DNA of 64,000 nucleotides, taken from NCBI GenBank assembly GCA_910577955.1, contig CAJTNC010000001.1, positions 263,562 to 327,561 on the forward strand, written 5' to 3'. A program made the translations under genes and the position numbers. Of this stretch, positions 8,833 through 18,348 are shown piece by piece. The stretch is from an uncultured Lachnospiraceae bacterium (GTDB lineage Bacteria; Bacillota; Clostridia; Lachnospirales; Lachnospiraceae). Position 1 is the first letter of the stretch. Each line of letters starts with the position of its first letter. The notes beneath the pieces are model-generated. The model ran no database searches, was not told the origin of the DNA, and saw nothing but the letters and a program-made list of their open reading frames with translations.

Positions 8833-10452
8833 ATGAGTTTATATCGCATTATGCTGGTGGACGATGAGGAGGAAGTGCGTAAGGCAATGATCCGCCAGAT
8901 GGATTGGGGAAAACTGGGTTTTTCAGTAGTGGGTGATGCCGAAAACGGCGAGGATGCACTGGAAAAAGTGGAGCAGTTAGAGCCGGATGTCATTATGACG
9001 GATATCCGTATGCCCTATATGGACGGACTGACGCTGGTGGCGAAGATTCGCGAGAAGTATCCTTTCATGAAGATCCTTATTTTTTCCGGCTATGATGATT
9101 TTGAATATGCAAAACAGGCGATCAAGTTCAAGGTGACGGAATATATTCTGAAACCGATCAACGGGGAGGAATTGTCGGAGATATTAAAAAGGGTGAAAGT
9201 CAGTCTGGATGAAGAAATTGAACAGCGGCGCAATATTGATATCCTGCAGGAGCGTTACGAGAACAGTCTGCCGGTGCTGCGAGAGGTGTTTTTGAACGAT
9301 CTGGTGAGTCGGGCAGCGGATGCGTCGGATGTCTTGCCGAAGTTTAGGGAGTACGGCATCGACCTGTTGGAGGCAAAAAAATGGTTTGCGGCTGTTATAC
9401 ATGTGGAGCGTATGGAACAGACGGAGGAACAGGAACTGTCCAGACATCAGGAATTGATTCCCATTTCTGTGCAGGCGCTGGTAGAAGATCATCTGAGAGC
9501 CTATGGCCGTTTTGTTGTTTTTAATTCAGCGGAAGGGATCACGGTGATCGCCGCGGCGGAGGGGGATCATTCGGAGACCGGGCTGATCAACCAGTTTAAT
9601 GATATATGCAAGGAGAGCAGACGTATGCTGGGAATTACCATTACCATCGGAGTGGGACACAGCTGCGACAGCTTTCAGGAGATCGGCCATTCCTATCAAA
9701 CCGCTGTGGACGCGTTGGGGTACCGGGCTATCGTGGGCAGCGGCAGAACGATTTACATCAACGATGTGGAGCCCGTAAGCCGGGGAAAACTGCAGTTTGA
9801 GGCGAAGGAGGAGGCGGAGCTGACCACAGCCATCAAATTCGGCGATGGGGAACAGATCGGCGGTATACTGAGAGAATTGACGGCCAGAATGGACGACGCC
9901 AAAGTCCATGCCGATCAATATCAAGTCTATATGTTGACTATTGTAAACTGTCTGATCAGATTGATGCAGCAGTATGATCTGAGATTTGGGGAGATGTTTG
10001 AATCGGAGGAGCACTATGCGGATATCATGAAGCGGATCTGCCGCAGAGAGAGTTTCGCGGAAGAGATGATTCCCGTGGCCTGCCGCATGAATGAGGCGTT
10101 AAATCAGGCCAGAGACAACACCACAAGAAAGGCAATCGTGGAGGCGAAAGCCTACATTCAGGAAAATTATGCGGATCCGGATCTCTCCGTGGATATGATC
10201 TGCAAACATCTGCGTATGAGTCCCGCCTATTTCTCCACGGTATTTAAAAAGGAGACCGGACAGGCCTATGTGAATTATCTGACGGAGGTGCGGCTTCAGA
10301 AGGCGGAGGAGCTTTTGAAGGAGACCGATGATAAAACTTATGAGATCGCTCAGAAAATAGGTTATCAGGAACAGAATTATTTCAGTTATGTTTTCAAGAA
10401 GCGATACGGAGTGTCGCCCACAAAATACAGGGGAACCAGAGGAAATGGGTAA
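8833..10452 (+). CDS. YesN-type response regulator, receiver plus AraC-type DNA-binding domain
   Basis: This 539-residue transcription regulator has a receiver domain at 1-120: acidic pair Asp10/Asp11, phosphoacceptor Asp57 in MTDIRMPYMDG, and Lys107 in ILKPIN. A middle region of about 300 residues follows, and an AraC-type double helix-turn-helix occupies about 435-535 (LRMSPAYFSTVFKKETG and QNYFSYVFKKRYGVSPTKYR). A GGAGAGGAG site precedes the ATG. It overlaps the histidine kinase gene by 8 bases. Genes of this type usually control nearby carbohydrate transporters, so the mgl operon downstream is the likely target. Confidence 0.95.
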   Translation: MSLYRIMLVDDEEEVRKAMIRQMDWGKLGFSVVGDAENGEDALEKVEQLEPDVIMTDIRMPYMDGLTLVAKIREKYPFMKILIFSGYDDFEYAKQAIKFKVTEYILKPINGEELSEILKRVKVSLDEEIEQRRNIDILQERYENSLPVLREVFLNDLVSRAADASDVLPKFREYGIDLLEAKKWFAAVIHVERMEQTEEQELSRHQELIPISVQALVEDHLRAYGRFVVFNSAEGITVIAAAEGDHSETGLINQFNDICKESRRMLGITITIGVGHSCDSFQEIGHSYQTAVDALGYRAIVGSGRTIYINDVEPVSRGKLQFEAKEEAELTTAIKFGDGEQIGGILRELTARMDDAKVHADQYQVYMLTIVNCLIRLMQQYDLRFGEMFESEEHYADIMKRICRRESFAEEMIPVACRMNEALNQARDNTTRKAIVEAKAYIQENYADPDLSVDMICKHLRMSPAYFSTVFKKETGQAYVNYLTEVRLQKAEELLKETDDKTYEIAQKIGYQEQNYFSYVFKKRYGVSPTKYRGTRGNG

Positions 10453-12229
10453 GCGGACATGGGCCGGAGTATTTAAAAAAGTGAGTATCCGGTATACGAT
10501 ATTTATATATTTCACGATCAGCGCGCTGGTAGCGATGCTGCTTGGCGGAGTGGCGCTCTATGTGCAGATGTCCAGACAGGTGGCCACTGTGGTGCAGGAG
10601 GAAAGTCAGGCGGTGTTAAGTCAGGTGAGCCGCTCGGTGGATTCCTACCTCAGAACGATCATGAAACTGTCCGACAGCCTGTATTACGGCGCGATCAAAA
10701 ATGCGGATTTGTCGGCGGAATCCGTGAAGGATCAGATTACGCTTTTGTACGACAACAACAAAGACAGTATAGCAAATATCGCCCTTTTATCGAAGGACGG
10801 TGAGTTGCTCGAGGCGGTGCCGGCAGCCCGCTTGAAGACAGAGTTAAATGTGACGCAGGAGGAGTGGTTCGGCAATACGTTGGAGCGGACGGACAACCTG
10901 CATTTTACCACGCCTCATGTGCAGTATATTTTCGACGGCAGCGAGCAGCAGTACAGATGGGTGATCACGCTGACCAGAGCGGTGGAGATCACCCACGGTA
11001 CTTCCACGCAGCAGGGGATCCTGCTGATCGATATCCGTTATAACAGTTTGCGGCAGATGCTTGAAGATATTTCTCCGGGCAATCAGGGATATCTCTATAT
11101 GATAAGCAGCGACGGAGAGCTCATCTACCATCCGAAGATGCAGTTGATCGAGACCGGACAGATGCAGGAAAACATTTCCGCAGCCACAGGCTATCGGGAC
11201 GGCAGTTATAAAGAGGTGTACAGGGGCGAAAATCGGAATGTCAGCGTGAAGTCGGTAGGATACACAGGGTGGAAGCTTTTAAGTGTGACGCCGGAGAAAG
11301 GGCTGTCCCTCAGTAATCTGAAAATGCGTCTTTTCGTGGTGTTTGTGACGGCGGCGTTTTTGTTCGTGCTTGTGCTGATCAATGCCTTTATTTCATCCCG
11401 CATCACCAACCCGATCAAAGAACTGGAAAAGTCGGTGAACGCCATAGAAGCCGGTGAACTCGATACGGAGGTGTATATCGGCGGTTCCTATGAGGTGCAG
11501 CATCTTGGGCGCTCCATCGGAGACATGGCGAAGCGGATCAAAAAACTCATGCAGGATATCGTGGCGGAGCACGAATCCAAACGGAAGAGAGAGTTTGACA
11601 CGCTTCAGTCTCAGATCAACCCTCATTTTCTTTATAATACCCTTGACATTATCGTGTGGATGATTGAAAACGAAAGGAAGCAGGAGGCGGTCAAGGTGGT
11701 GACGGCTCTGGCCAGATTTTTCCGGATCAGTTTGAGCAAGGGAAAGAGTATTATTACCGTCCGCGATGAACTGGAACATGTGCGAAATTATCTGACGATC
11801 CAGCAGATGCGCTTTAAAAATAAATTTGTTTATGAAATCAGGACGGAGGGGGATGCGATGGGACTTTCGTGTCTGAAACTGATGCTGCAGCCCCTTGTGG
11901 AAAACGCTATTTATCACGGCATGGAATTTATGGACGGGGACGGTCTGATAGAGATCGAGGTAAAAAAAGAGGGGGAGGATCTGTGGATCTCAGTGCGCGA
12001 CAACGGGCTTGGGATGACAAAAGAGCAGGTGGAAAATCTTCTCAGTGAAAAACCCCATGTATCTTCCAAACGGGGATCCGGCATCGGCGTTAAAAACGTG
12101 AATGAGCGGATCAGATTATATTTTGGGGAGGCTTACGGACTTGTCATTGAATCCGAGCCGGACGAGGGATGCGTGATCCGCTGTCATTTACCTGTAAAAG
12201 AGTATGCGGAGCCTATGGAGAACAAATAG
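10445..12229 (+). CDS. YesM-type sensor histidine kinase
   Basis: This 594-residue membrane kinase has a first membrane helix at about 16-40, an extracellular sensor region to about 290, and a second helix at about 292-312. A HAMP domain follows (ITNPIKELEKSVNAIEAGELD), then the kinase core with the phosphorylated His394 in QSQINPHFLYNTLD, and a HATPase domain with NAIYHGME, DNGLGMT and GSGIGVKNVNERI. I chose the start at 10445 because AGAGGA precedes it and it fits the short overlap with the regulator gene. The extracellular part probably senses sugar directly or through the two binding proteins encoded next. Confidence 0.95.
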   Translation: MGKRTWAGVFKKVSIRYTIFIYFTISALVAMLLGGVALYVQMSRQVATVVQEESQAVLSQVSRSVDSYLRTIMKLSDSLYYGAIKNADLSAESVKDQITLLYDNNKDSIANIALLSKDGELLEAVPAARLKTELNVTQEEWFGNTLERTDNLHFTTPHVQYIFDGSEQQYRWVITLTRAVEITHGTSTQQGILLIDIRYNSLRQMLEDISPGNQGYLYMISSDGELIYHPKMQLIETGQMQENISAATGYRDGSYKEVYRGENRNVSVKSVGYTGWKLLSVTPEKGLSLSNLKMRLFVVFVTAAFLFVLVLINAFISSRITNPIKELEKSVNAIEAGELDTEVYIGGSYEVQHLGRSIGDMAKRIKKLMQDIVAEHESKRKREFDTLQSQINPHFLYNTLDIIVWMIENERKQEAVKVVTALARFFRISLSKGKSIITVRDELEHVRNYLTIQQMRFKNKFVYEIRTEGDAMGLSCLKLMLQPLVENAIYHGMEFMDGDGLIEIEVKKEGEDLWISVRDNGLGMTKEQVENLLSEKPHVSSKRGSGIGVKNVNERIRLYFGEAYGLVIESEPDEGCVIRCHLPVKEYAEPMENK

Positions 12230-12231
12230 GT

Positions 12232-13203
12232 ATGATAGGAAGAAAAAGCAAAGTATTCATATTTTTGTATCTGATATTTCTGGTGGTACTGTTTTTAATG
12301 TGTTCCACGGATCTGATCATCAGAGAGCCGGAGAAAGAGATTTATAAAGTGGCGGTGATCATCGAGGACGTGCGGGACGATAACTACGGTAATTTCAGAA
12401 AGGGGATGGATCAGGCGGCCATAGAATTAAACGCGGACGTTCGCTTTATTACACTCTATGAGGAAAAACCGAATGCCGAGGGGCAGATGGAACTGATAGA
12501 CAGAGAGGGGCAGGATGGCGTTGACGGGCTGATCGTGGCGCCGGTGGATGAGCGGAGGATGACAGAGGCCTTGCAGGAAAATCGGGTTACGCTCCCCGCC
12601 GTGATCCTCGGGACTGAGCCTGTTAAAGAAACGGAGACAGGGAGCATCACCATTGATTATCGGGAGATGGGCAGAGGGCTGGCGGAAAAGATAAAAGAGC
12701 GGGCGCCCGAGGGATCTACTGTGCTGCTTGTGGAGGGCGCCTGCAAAATAAGCGGTGCGGAAAGCGGTTTTCTGACAGGCGCAGCCGAGGTTTTAGAGGA
12801 GAATGGATATCGCTGTAACTTTGAGAGGCCGGAGAGTGAGGAGACCTATCGGGAGATGTTAGAGGGACTGCCGGAACAAGGATGCGTACTTGTGGCTGGA
12901 AGTCCGGAAACCTTGACGGAGATCGCCGGCTTTTTGGAGGAGGATGCGGAGGGATGCGACAGGATAGCCGGGGTATACGGCAGGGGAAACACTCCGTCCA
13001 TTCTGAATGATCTGGACAGCGGCCTGATCACGGGACTGTGTGTGACCGATGAATTCAGCAGAGGCTATTTCAGTGTACTCATGGCGGTCAAGGAGCTGGA
13101 AAAAGCCGGTGATACAAAATCAATGGTGATGGACTCCTACTATATAGAAAAGAAAGATCTGAGGGAACCGAAATATGAGAAAATGCTATTTCCTGTGGAA
13201 TAA
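12232..13203 (+). CDS. Membrane-anchored periplasmic-binding-protein-like sensor
   Basis: The 323-residue protein has one membrane helix near the N-terminus (about 6-26) and then an extracellular domain with the type I sugar-binding fold (YKVAVIIEDVRDDNYGNFRKGMDQAA, DGLIVAPVD, ITIDYREMG). There is no lipobox and no cytoplasmic signalling domain. It starts 2 bases after the kinase stop and overlaps the next gene by 29 bases, so the four genes are translationally coupled. By analogy with the XylFII-LytS-YesN system of clostridia, it may present bound sugar to the kinase; that role is inferred. It is divergent from transport-type binding proteins in the ligand pocket regions that can be read. 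Confidence 0.85.
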   Translation: MIGRKSKVFIFLYLIFLVVLFLMCSTDLIIREPEKEIYKVAVIIEDVRDDNYGNFRKGMDQAAIELNADVRFITLYEEKPNAEGQMELIDREGQDGVDGLIVAPVDERRMTEALQENRVTLPAVILGTEPVKETETGSITIDYREMGRGLAEKIKERAPEGSTVLLVEGACKISGAESGFLTGAAEVLEENGYRCNFERPESEETYREMLEGLPEQGCVLVAGSPETLTEIAGFLEEDAEGCDRIAGVYGRGNTPSILNDLDSGLITGLCVTDEFSRGYFSVLMAVKELEKAGDTKSMVMDSYYIEKKDLREPKYEKMLFPVE

Positions 13204-14224
13204 AAGAAGAAAAGGGCTGTGGCCGGCAGCGCTGTGTTTGGCGGCAGCATGCCTTTTTCTGACGGCCTGCAGCGGTCCTGCGGAAGAGGAGGAGAAAAAA
13301 TCTATCCGCATCGGCGTCAGCTTGTACCGTGGGGATGATACTTTTATCAACAACATCCGCAGTGAACTGGAAGCGAATGCTAAAAAATACGAACAGGAGA
13401 AGGGGATCAAGGTAACGCTGGATATTCAGGATGCCAAAGGCAGCCAGAATACGCAGAACAGTCAGGTGGAGCGGTTCATATCGCTGGGCTGCGATGTGCT
13501 GTGTATCAATCCTGTGGACCGCATGGATGCATCGGTGATCATCGATAAGGCCATGACAGCCGAAGTGCCGGTGGTGTTTTTTAACAGACAGCCGGTGGAG
13601 GAGGACATGAACCGCTGGGATAAGCTTTACTATATCGGAGTGGATGCAAAAGAGACGGCGGTCCTTCAAGGGCAGATGGTGGTGGATTTTTACAAAAAAC
13701 AGCCCTCGGAGATCGACTTGAACGGCGACGGAGTAGTCAACTATGTGTTGCTTGAGGGGGAGAGCAGCCATCAGGATTCTTTGATCCGCACGGAGTGGTC
13801 GATCAAAACCTTAAAAAACGGGGGCGTACCGATTGAAAAGATCACGGGAGGCATCGCTAACTGGGAGCGCAGTCAGGCTTCGGCCCTGATGGAACAGTGG
13901 CTTGGCGAGTATCCGGACACCATTGAACTGGTGGTCAGCAATAACGATGATATGGCCCTCGGGGCTATAGACGCACTGGAGAGAGCCGGGGTAAGCGGTG
14001 TGAATGTGGTGGGAACGGACGGAACGATCCCGGGGATCGAGGCTGTAGAGAGCGGCAAGCTGCTTGGCACAGTCTCGGCAAACAAGGAGATCTATGGCAG
14101 CGCGATGCTGGAGATTGCGGCAAGCTGCGCTCTGGGAGAAGCGCTTCCGGAAGAATATCCGCTTATGGACGGCACATATTATTGGCCGCCGCAGGAGATA
14201 TTGATGCGGCCGGAAAAGGACTGA
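13175..14224 (+). CDS. Galactose/glucose-type sugar-binding lipoprotein, probably sensory
   Basis: This 349-residue MglB-like protein has a lipoprotein signal ending LTAC (lipidated Cys32), the sugar-binding fold (IRIGVSLYRGDDTFINNIR), and the DLNGDGVVN loop that binds calcium in MglB. The C-terminus carries VVGTDGTIPGIEAVESG. It is the last gene of the sensor operon and has no permease beside it in the same transcript. It may deliver ligand information to the kinase, or it may be an alternative binding protein for the MglA-MglC transporter. It resembles the next gene (14408) in order of motifs, which points to an old duplication. Confidence 0.9.
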   Translation: MRKCYFLWNKRRKGLWPAALCLAAACLFLTACSGPAEEEEKKSIRIGVSLYRGDDTFINNIRSELEANAKKYEQEKGIKVTLDIQDAKGSQNTQNSQVERFISLGCDVLCINPVDRMDASVIIDKAMTAEVPVVFFNRQPVEEDMNRWDKLYYIGVDAKETAVLQGQMVVDFYKKQPSEIDLNGDGVVNYVLLEGESSHQDSLIRTEWSIKTLKNGGVPIEKITGGIANWERSQASALMEQWLGEYPDTIELVVSNNDDMALGAIDALERAGVSGVNVVGTDGTIPGIEAVESGKLLGTVSANKEIYGSAMLEIAASCALGEALPEEYPLMDGTYYWPPQEILMRPEKD

Positions 14225-14271
14225 CTGTCTCTAAAATCGAAAAAATTTATAGAGAATCAAAGAAAATCTTA

Positions 14272-14300
14272 TTGATAATTGTTAGAAATTACTCTATAAT
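14272..14300 (+). promoter_or_regulatory. Strong promoter of the mgl operon
   Basis: TTGATA (14272-14277) and a perfect TATAAT (14295-14300) are spaced by 17 bases, leaving a leader of about 100 bases. The surrounding 14225-14407 gap is AT-rich and could hold the binding site of the YesN-type regulator upstream of the -35 box. I saw no clear palindrome there. Confidence 0.8.
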
Positions 14301-14407
14301 GGGTTCATGAGTGGTCATAATATACAAAGAGATGAATCATCCGGCGTATAGATATGGCGCTCAAATAAAAAAATGCTCAAAAGAGCAAAGAAATGGGAGG
14401 AATAAAC

Positions 14408-15559
14408 ATGAAGAAAAGAATTGCGTTATTGTTAGTTGCCGCAATGACAGCTGCTACTCTGGTAGCTTGCGGTAACAGCGCAGAGGATGCTCCGGCAGCT
14501 GCTCCTGCAGAGGAGACAGAAGCACCGGCAGAAGAGACAGAGGCTCCGGCGGAAGAGACAGAAGCTTCTGCAGAGGAAGGTTCCGTAGCAGTATTCTATT
14601 ATACATACGGTGATACCTATATCTCCAGCGTGCGTTCTGCACTTGACGCTGCACTTGACGCTGCAGGCGTTGCTTATCAGGATTACGACAGCAACAACAG
14701 CCAGACAACCCAGACAGAGCAGATCGACACAGCTATCGCTCAGGGCGCAAAGGTTCTGGTAGTAAATCAGGTTGACACCGGTTCCGATGATACCACAAAG
14801 AACATCATCGAGAAGGCACAGGCAAAAGACATTCCGGTTATCTTCTTTAACCGTTCCGTAAGCGAAGACGTAGTAAGCGCTTATGACAAAGCTGTATTCG
14901 TAGGTACAGACTACGAAATGGCAGGTCACATGCAGGGCGAGATGGTTGGTAATTATCTGGTTGAGAACTTTGATACTGTTGACTTGAACGGTGACGGCGT
15001 GATCTCTTATGTAATGTTCAAAGGTCAGGAAGGCAACGCGGAAGCTGACGCTCGTACACAGTACGGCGTGGAAGATGCAAACAAAGTTCTGAAAGATGCA
15101 GGCAAGGAAGAGCTTTCTTTCTATGACAGCAGCAACAGCAACAAGTACCTTGTAGATCAGGCCGGCGCATGGAGTGCAGCAGCAGCTACAGAGTATCTTC
15201 AGACAGCTATGTCTCAGTACAGCGAAGCAAACAACAACATGATCGAACTTGTTATCGCTAACAACGACGAGATGGCTATCGGTTCTATCACAGCTCTGCA
15301 GAACGCAGGTTACAACAAAGAAGGCGCTACAGTTATTCCGGTATTCGGCGTAGACGCTACAGACGCTGCAAAAGATGCAATCGCTGCAGGAAGCATGATC
15401 GGTACGATCAAGCAGGATGCGGAAGGTATGGCAAATACTATCGCTCAGATCGCTCAGAATTTCCAGGGCGGCGCAGACAAATTTGCTGATGTTGCTTCTG
15501 ATAACGTTGTGGGAACATGGCGTGTAAATATTCCTTACGCTACATACACAGGCGAATAA
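14408..15559 (+). CDS. mglB: Galactose/glucose-binding lipoprotein of the Mgl ABC transporter
   Basis: This 383-residue extracellular binding protein has a signal ending LVAC (lipidated Cys21), a Pro/Glu/Ala linker with EAPAEET repeats (about 28-60), and the MglB fold with the calcium loop DLNGDGVIS. The ligand-side blocks NNDEMAIGSITALQ and FGVDATDAAKDAI are also present. It is followed by hairpins and then mglA and mglC. Codon use looks restricted compared with its neighbours (few rare codons), as expected for an abundant protein. The start at 14408 follows a GGGAGG site. Galactose or glucose is the likely ligand by family. Confidence 0.94.
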   Translation: MKKRIALLLVAAMTAATLVACGNSAEDAPAAAPAEETEAPAEETEAPAEETEASAEEGSVAVFYYTYGDTYISSVRSALDAALDAAGVAYQDYDSNNSQTTQTEQIDTAIAQGAKVLVVNQVDTGSDDTTKNIIEKAQAKDIPVIFFNRSVSEDVVSAYDKAVFVGTDYEMAGHMQGEMVGNYLVENFDTVDLNGDGVISYVMFKGQEGNAEADARTQYGVEDANKVLKDAGKEELSFYDSSNSNKYLVDQAGAWSAAAATEYLQTAMSQYSEANNNMIELVIANNDEMAIGSITALQNAGYNKEGATVIPVFGVDATDAAKDAIAAGSMIGTIKQDAEGMANTIAQIAQNFQGGADKFADVASDNVVGTWRVNIPYATYTGE

Positions 15560-15595
15560 GGAACAGAATCTTCCGACCAAAAGTCAGAAATTTTG

Positions 15596-15654
15596 TGGCC
15601 GCATGTGATATGTGCGGCCATAGAAAGAGAGTCCGGCTTTGCCGGGCTCTTTTA
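15596..15654 (+). terminator. Two hairpins between mglB and mglA (attenuating terminator)
   Basis: The first stem pairs TGGCCGCA (15596-15603) with TGCGGCCA (15613-15620). The second pairs GAGTCCGGC (15629-15637) with GCCGGGCTC (15641-15649), followed by TTTT. No new promoter is evident before mglA, so partial read-through is likely. That would give much more binding protein than transporter and would protect the mglB mRNA 3' end. Confidence 0.75.
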
Positions 15655-15715
15655 TAAATGAGCGGGCAGCAGCCTGCTTTGTAAAAATAAGCTTTTAAAA
15701 CGGAGGTGAGATGAT

Positions 15716-17242
15716 TTGGAAAAACAGACAGCATCGTCTGACAACAAAAATGTGCTCCTGAGAATGGAGGGCATCTGCAAAGAGTTTCCCGGGGTAAAGG
15801 CGCTTGATAATGTAAATCTTACCGTAAAAGCCGGTACGGTACATGCGCTGATGGGGGAAAACGGAGCAGGAAAGTCCACGCTGATGAAATGCCTGTTCGG
15901 TGTGTACAACAAAGACAGCGGCCATATTTATCTGGAGGGGAATGAGATCAACTTTAAGACATCCAAGGAAGCTCTGGAAAACGGCGTTGCCATGGTACAT
16001 CAGGAATTGAATCAGGCGTTGAAGAGAAACGTGATGGACAACATGTGGCTGGGGAGATTTCCGAAGATTTCAAAGTGGTGTCCGCTCACCAGTGAAAAGA
16101 AAATGTACGAGGCCACCGAGAAAGTTTTTGAGGAGCTGGAAGTCCATGTAGATCCCAAGATGGTTATGAGCAGGATGCCTGTGTCACAGCGCCAGATGGT
16201 GGAGATTGCAAAGGCGGTATCTTTTAACTCCAAGGTGATCGTTTTTGACGAGCCCACATCCTCTCTGACAGAGGAAGAGGTTGAGCATCTGTTCCGGATT
16301 ATCAATATGCTCAGAGACCGGGGATGCGGTATCATCTATATTTCTCATAAGATGGAGGAGATCCTGCGGATATCCGATGAAGTTACGATCATGCGAGACG
16401 GGCAGTGGGTAGCTACGCGTCCCGCTAAGGAACTGACCATGAATGAGATCATCCGCCTGATGGTAGGCCGTGAGCTGACTAACCGCTATCCGGAGAAGGA
16501 TAATAAAGTCGGAGAACCTATTTTGCAGGTGAAAAATCTGACGGCGCAGTATTCCCTGCTGAAAGACGTTTCCTTCGAGGCGAAGGCGGGAGAGGTTCTC
16601 GGCGTGGCAGGTCTTGACGGTTCCGGGCGGACAGAACTTCTGGAAAATATTTTCGGCATTGCGACCAGAAAAGAAGGGGAGATTTATCTGCACGGTAAGC
16701 GGATGATGAACCGGAATGCAAGAGAGTCGCTGGCGAACAAATTCGCTATGCTGACGGAGGAGCGGCGTGCCACAGGTATTTTCGGAATCCGTGATATTCA
16801 GGCGAATACGACGATATCCAGTCTTCCGAAATATAGGAGGGGACCTTTCCTCAGCGATAAATTGATGAGCGAGTCGACGGAGTGGGGAATCAATGCGATG
16901 AGAACGAAGACTCCAAGTCAGAAAACGCAGATCAGATCCTTATCGGGCGGTAACCAGCAGAAGGTTATTCTCGCAAGATGGCTGCTGACGGATCCGGAGG
17001 TACTTCTTTTAGACGAGCCTACAAGGGGTATCGACGTAGGCGCAAAGTACGAGATCTATCAGTTGATTCTGGATCTGGCAAAACAGGGGAAAACGATCAT
17101 TATGGTTTCCTCGGAAATGCCGGAATTGCTGGGAGTATGCGACAGGATTCTGGTAATGTCCGGCGGACGTCTCTCCGGGGAAGTCGGCGCGAAGGAGACC
17201 TCGCAGGAAGAAATCATGACATTGGCCGCAAGATACGCGTAA
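15716..17242 (+). CDS. mglA: Sugar ABC transporter ATPase with two ATP-binding domains
   Basis: MglA powers galactose or glucose uptake. The 508-residue protein has two ABC domains. The first has a full Walker A (GENGAGKST, 47-55) and a signature region near 155 (VSQRQMVEIAKA). The second has the degenerate Walker A typical of the family (GLDGSGRTE), the signature LSGGNQQKVILARW near 407, and DEPTRGIDVGAKYEI. The start is a TTG at 15716, placed by a strong GGAGGTG site; no ATG fits in frame. It is followed by mglC 13 bases later. Confidence 0.95.
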   Translation: MEKQTASSDNKNVLLRMEGICKEFPGVKALDNVNLTVKAGTVHALMGENGAGKSTLMKCLFGVYNKDSGHIYLEGNEINFKTSKEALENGVAMVHQELNQALKRNVMDNMWLGRFPKISKWCPLTSEKKMYEATEKVFEELEVHVDPKMVMSRMPVSQRQMVEIAKAVSFNSKVIVFDEPTSSLTEEEVEHLFRIINMLRDRGCGIIYISHKMEEILRISDEVTIMRDGQWVATRPAKELTMNEIIRLMVGRELTNRYPEKDNKVGEPILQVKNLTAQYSLLKDVSFEAKAGEVLGVAGLDGSGRTELLENIFGIATRKEGEIYLHGKRMMNRNARESLANKFAMLTEERRATGIFGIRDIQANTTISSLPKYRRGPFLSDKLMSESTEWGINAMRTKTPSQKTQIRSLSGGNQQKVILARWLLTDPEVLLLDEPTRGIDVGAKYEIYQLILDLAKQGKTIIMVSSEMPELLGVCDRILVMSGGRLSGEVGAKETSQEEIMTLAARYA

Positions 17243-17255
17243 GGAGGGAGAGAAA

Positions 17256-18329
17256 TTGGCTGAAAATAAGTTAAAAGCAAAAGAACAGGCTTTCAAGGAG
17301 CTTTCCTCGAAAGATAAAACGAAAAAGATAACGGACCTGCTGCTTAACAATGCGATGTATATCATTATTGTGCTGGCTGTTATCTACATATCTATAAAGG
17401 TACCCGCATTTTTGAAGCTTCCCTCTATCGTGAACGTTATCTCACTGACAGCGGCGAAGCTGCCGATAGCGCTGGGCATAGGCGGCTGTATCGTACTGAC
17501 AGGTACGGATATTTCCGCCGGCCGTGTAGTTGGTTTGACGGCGTGTATTTCAGCATCTCTGCTGACAACGACTTTTAAAGTATTCCCGGATATGGCAAGC
17601 GCTCCGCCAATCATTGTGGTGCTTCTTGTGATTCTTGTGGCGGGCGGACTTGTGGGTCTTGTAAACGGCTTCAGCGTGGCGAAGTTTAAACTGCATCCGT
17701 TTATCGTGACGCTGTCCACGCAGCTTATCGTGTACGGTATCATTCTGATGTATTTGATGAAGGGAACAAATAACGGACAGACCCTCAGCGGCCTGACAGA
17801 CGGATACCGGAATCTGATTACGGGTACGTTATTCAGTATTCCCACTGCGACGGGCAATGTGGCGGTGCCGAAGTATGTTCTTTACAGTATTATATTGGTA
17901 ATCCTTATGTGGGTGATCTGGAACAAGACTACCTTCGGCAAGAATATGTTTGCGGTAGGTTCCAACGAGGAAGCGGCGAACGTATCCGGCGTTAATGTAT
18001 CGAGAACGATCATCATGGTGTTTGTTTTGGCAGGTATGATGTATGCGTTGACAGGTTTCCTTGACGGTGCGCGTATCGCTTCCGCAAATGCGAATACCGG
18101 TCTGAACTACGAGTGTGACGCAATTGCGGCCTGCGTTATCGGCGGCGTATCTTTCGTAGGCGGTATCGGACGTATCAGCGGAATCGTTGTGGGCGTTCTG
18201 CTTCTGCAGATCATCTTTACAGGACTTAACTTCTTAGCGGTTGACGCAAATATGCTTTATATCATCAAAGGTCTGATTATCCTGATCGCCTGCGCAATCG
18301 ATATGCGGAAATATCTTGTAAAGAAATAA
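17256..18329 (+). CDS. mglC: Sugar ABC transporter permease
   Basis: This 357-residue integral membrane protein of the branched-chain/ribose/galactose permease family has about ten hydrophobic segments and the family blocks GTDISAGRVVG and GGVSFVGGIGRISG. It starts at a TTG directly after an AAGGAGGGAG site. A charged cytoplasmic N-terminus of about 30 residues precedes the first helix. It works with MglA and MglB, encoded upstream in the same operon. Confidence 0.94.
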   Translation: MAENKLKAKEQAFKELSSKDKTKKITDLLLNNAMYIIIVLAVIYISIKVPAFLKLPSIVNVISLTAAKLPIALGIGGCIVLTGTDISAGRVVGLTACISASLLTTTFKVFPDMASAPPIIVVLLVILVAGGLVGLVNGFSVAKFKLHPFIVTLSTQLIVYGIILMYLMKGTNNGQTLSGLTDGYRNLITGTLFSIPTATGNVAVPKYVLYSIILVILMWVIWNKTTFGKNMFAVGSNEEAANVSGVNVSRTIIMVFVLAGMMYALTGFLDGARIASANANTGLNYECDAIAACVIGGVSFVGGIGRISGIVVGVLLLQIIFTGLNFLAVDANMLYIIKGLIILIACAIDMRKYLVKK

Positions 18330-18348
18330 GGACATAAAGGGATAGTTT

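Noticed and set aside
14432..15580. Open frame of 382 codons antisense to mglB
   Set aside because: The Cys/Val-rich translation arises from the restricted codon use of mglB. It overlaps the mglB coding region completely.
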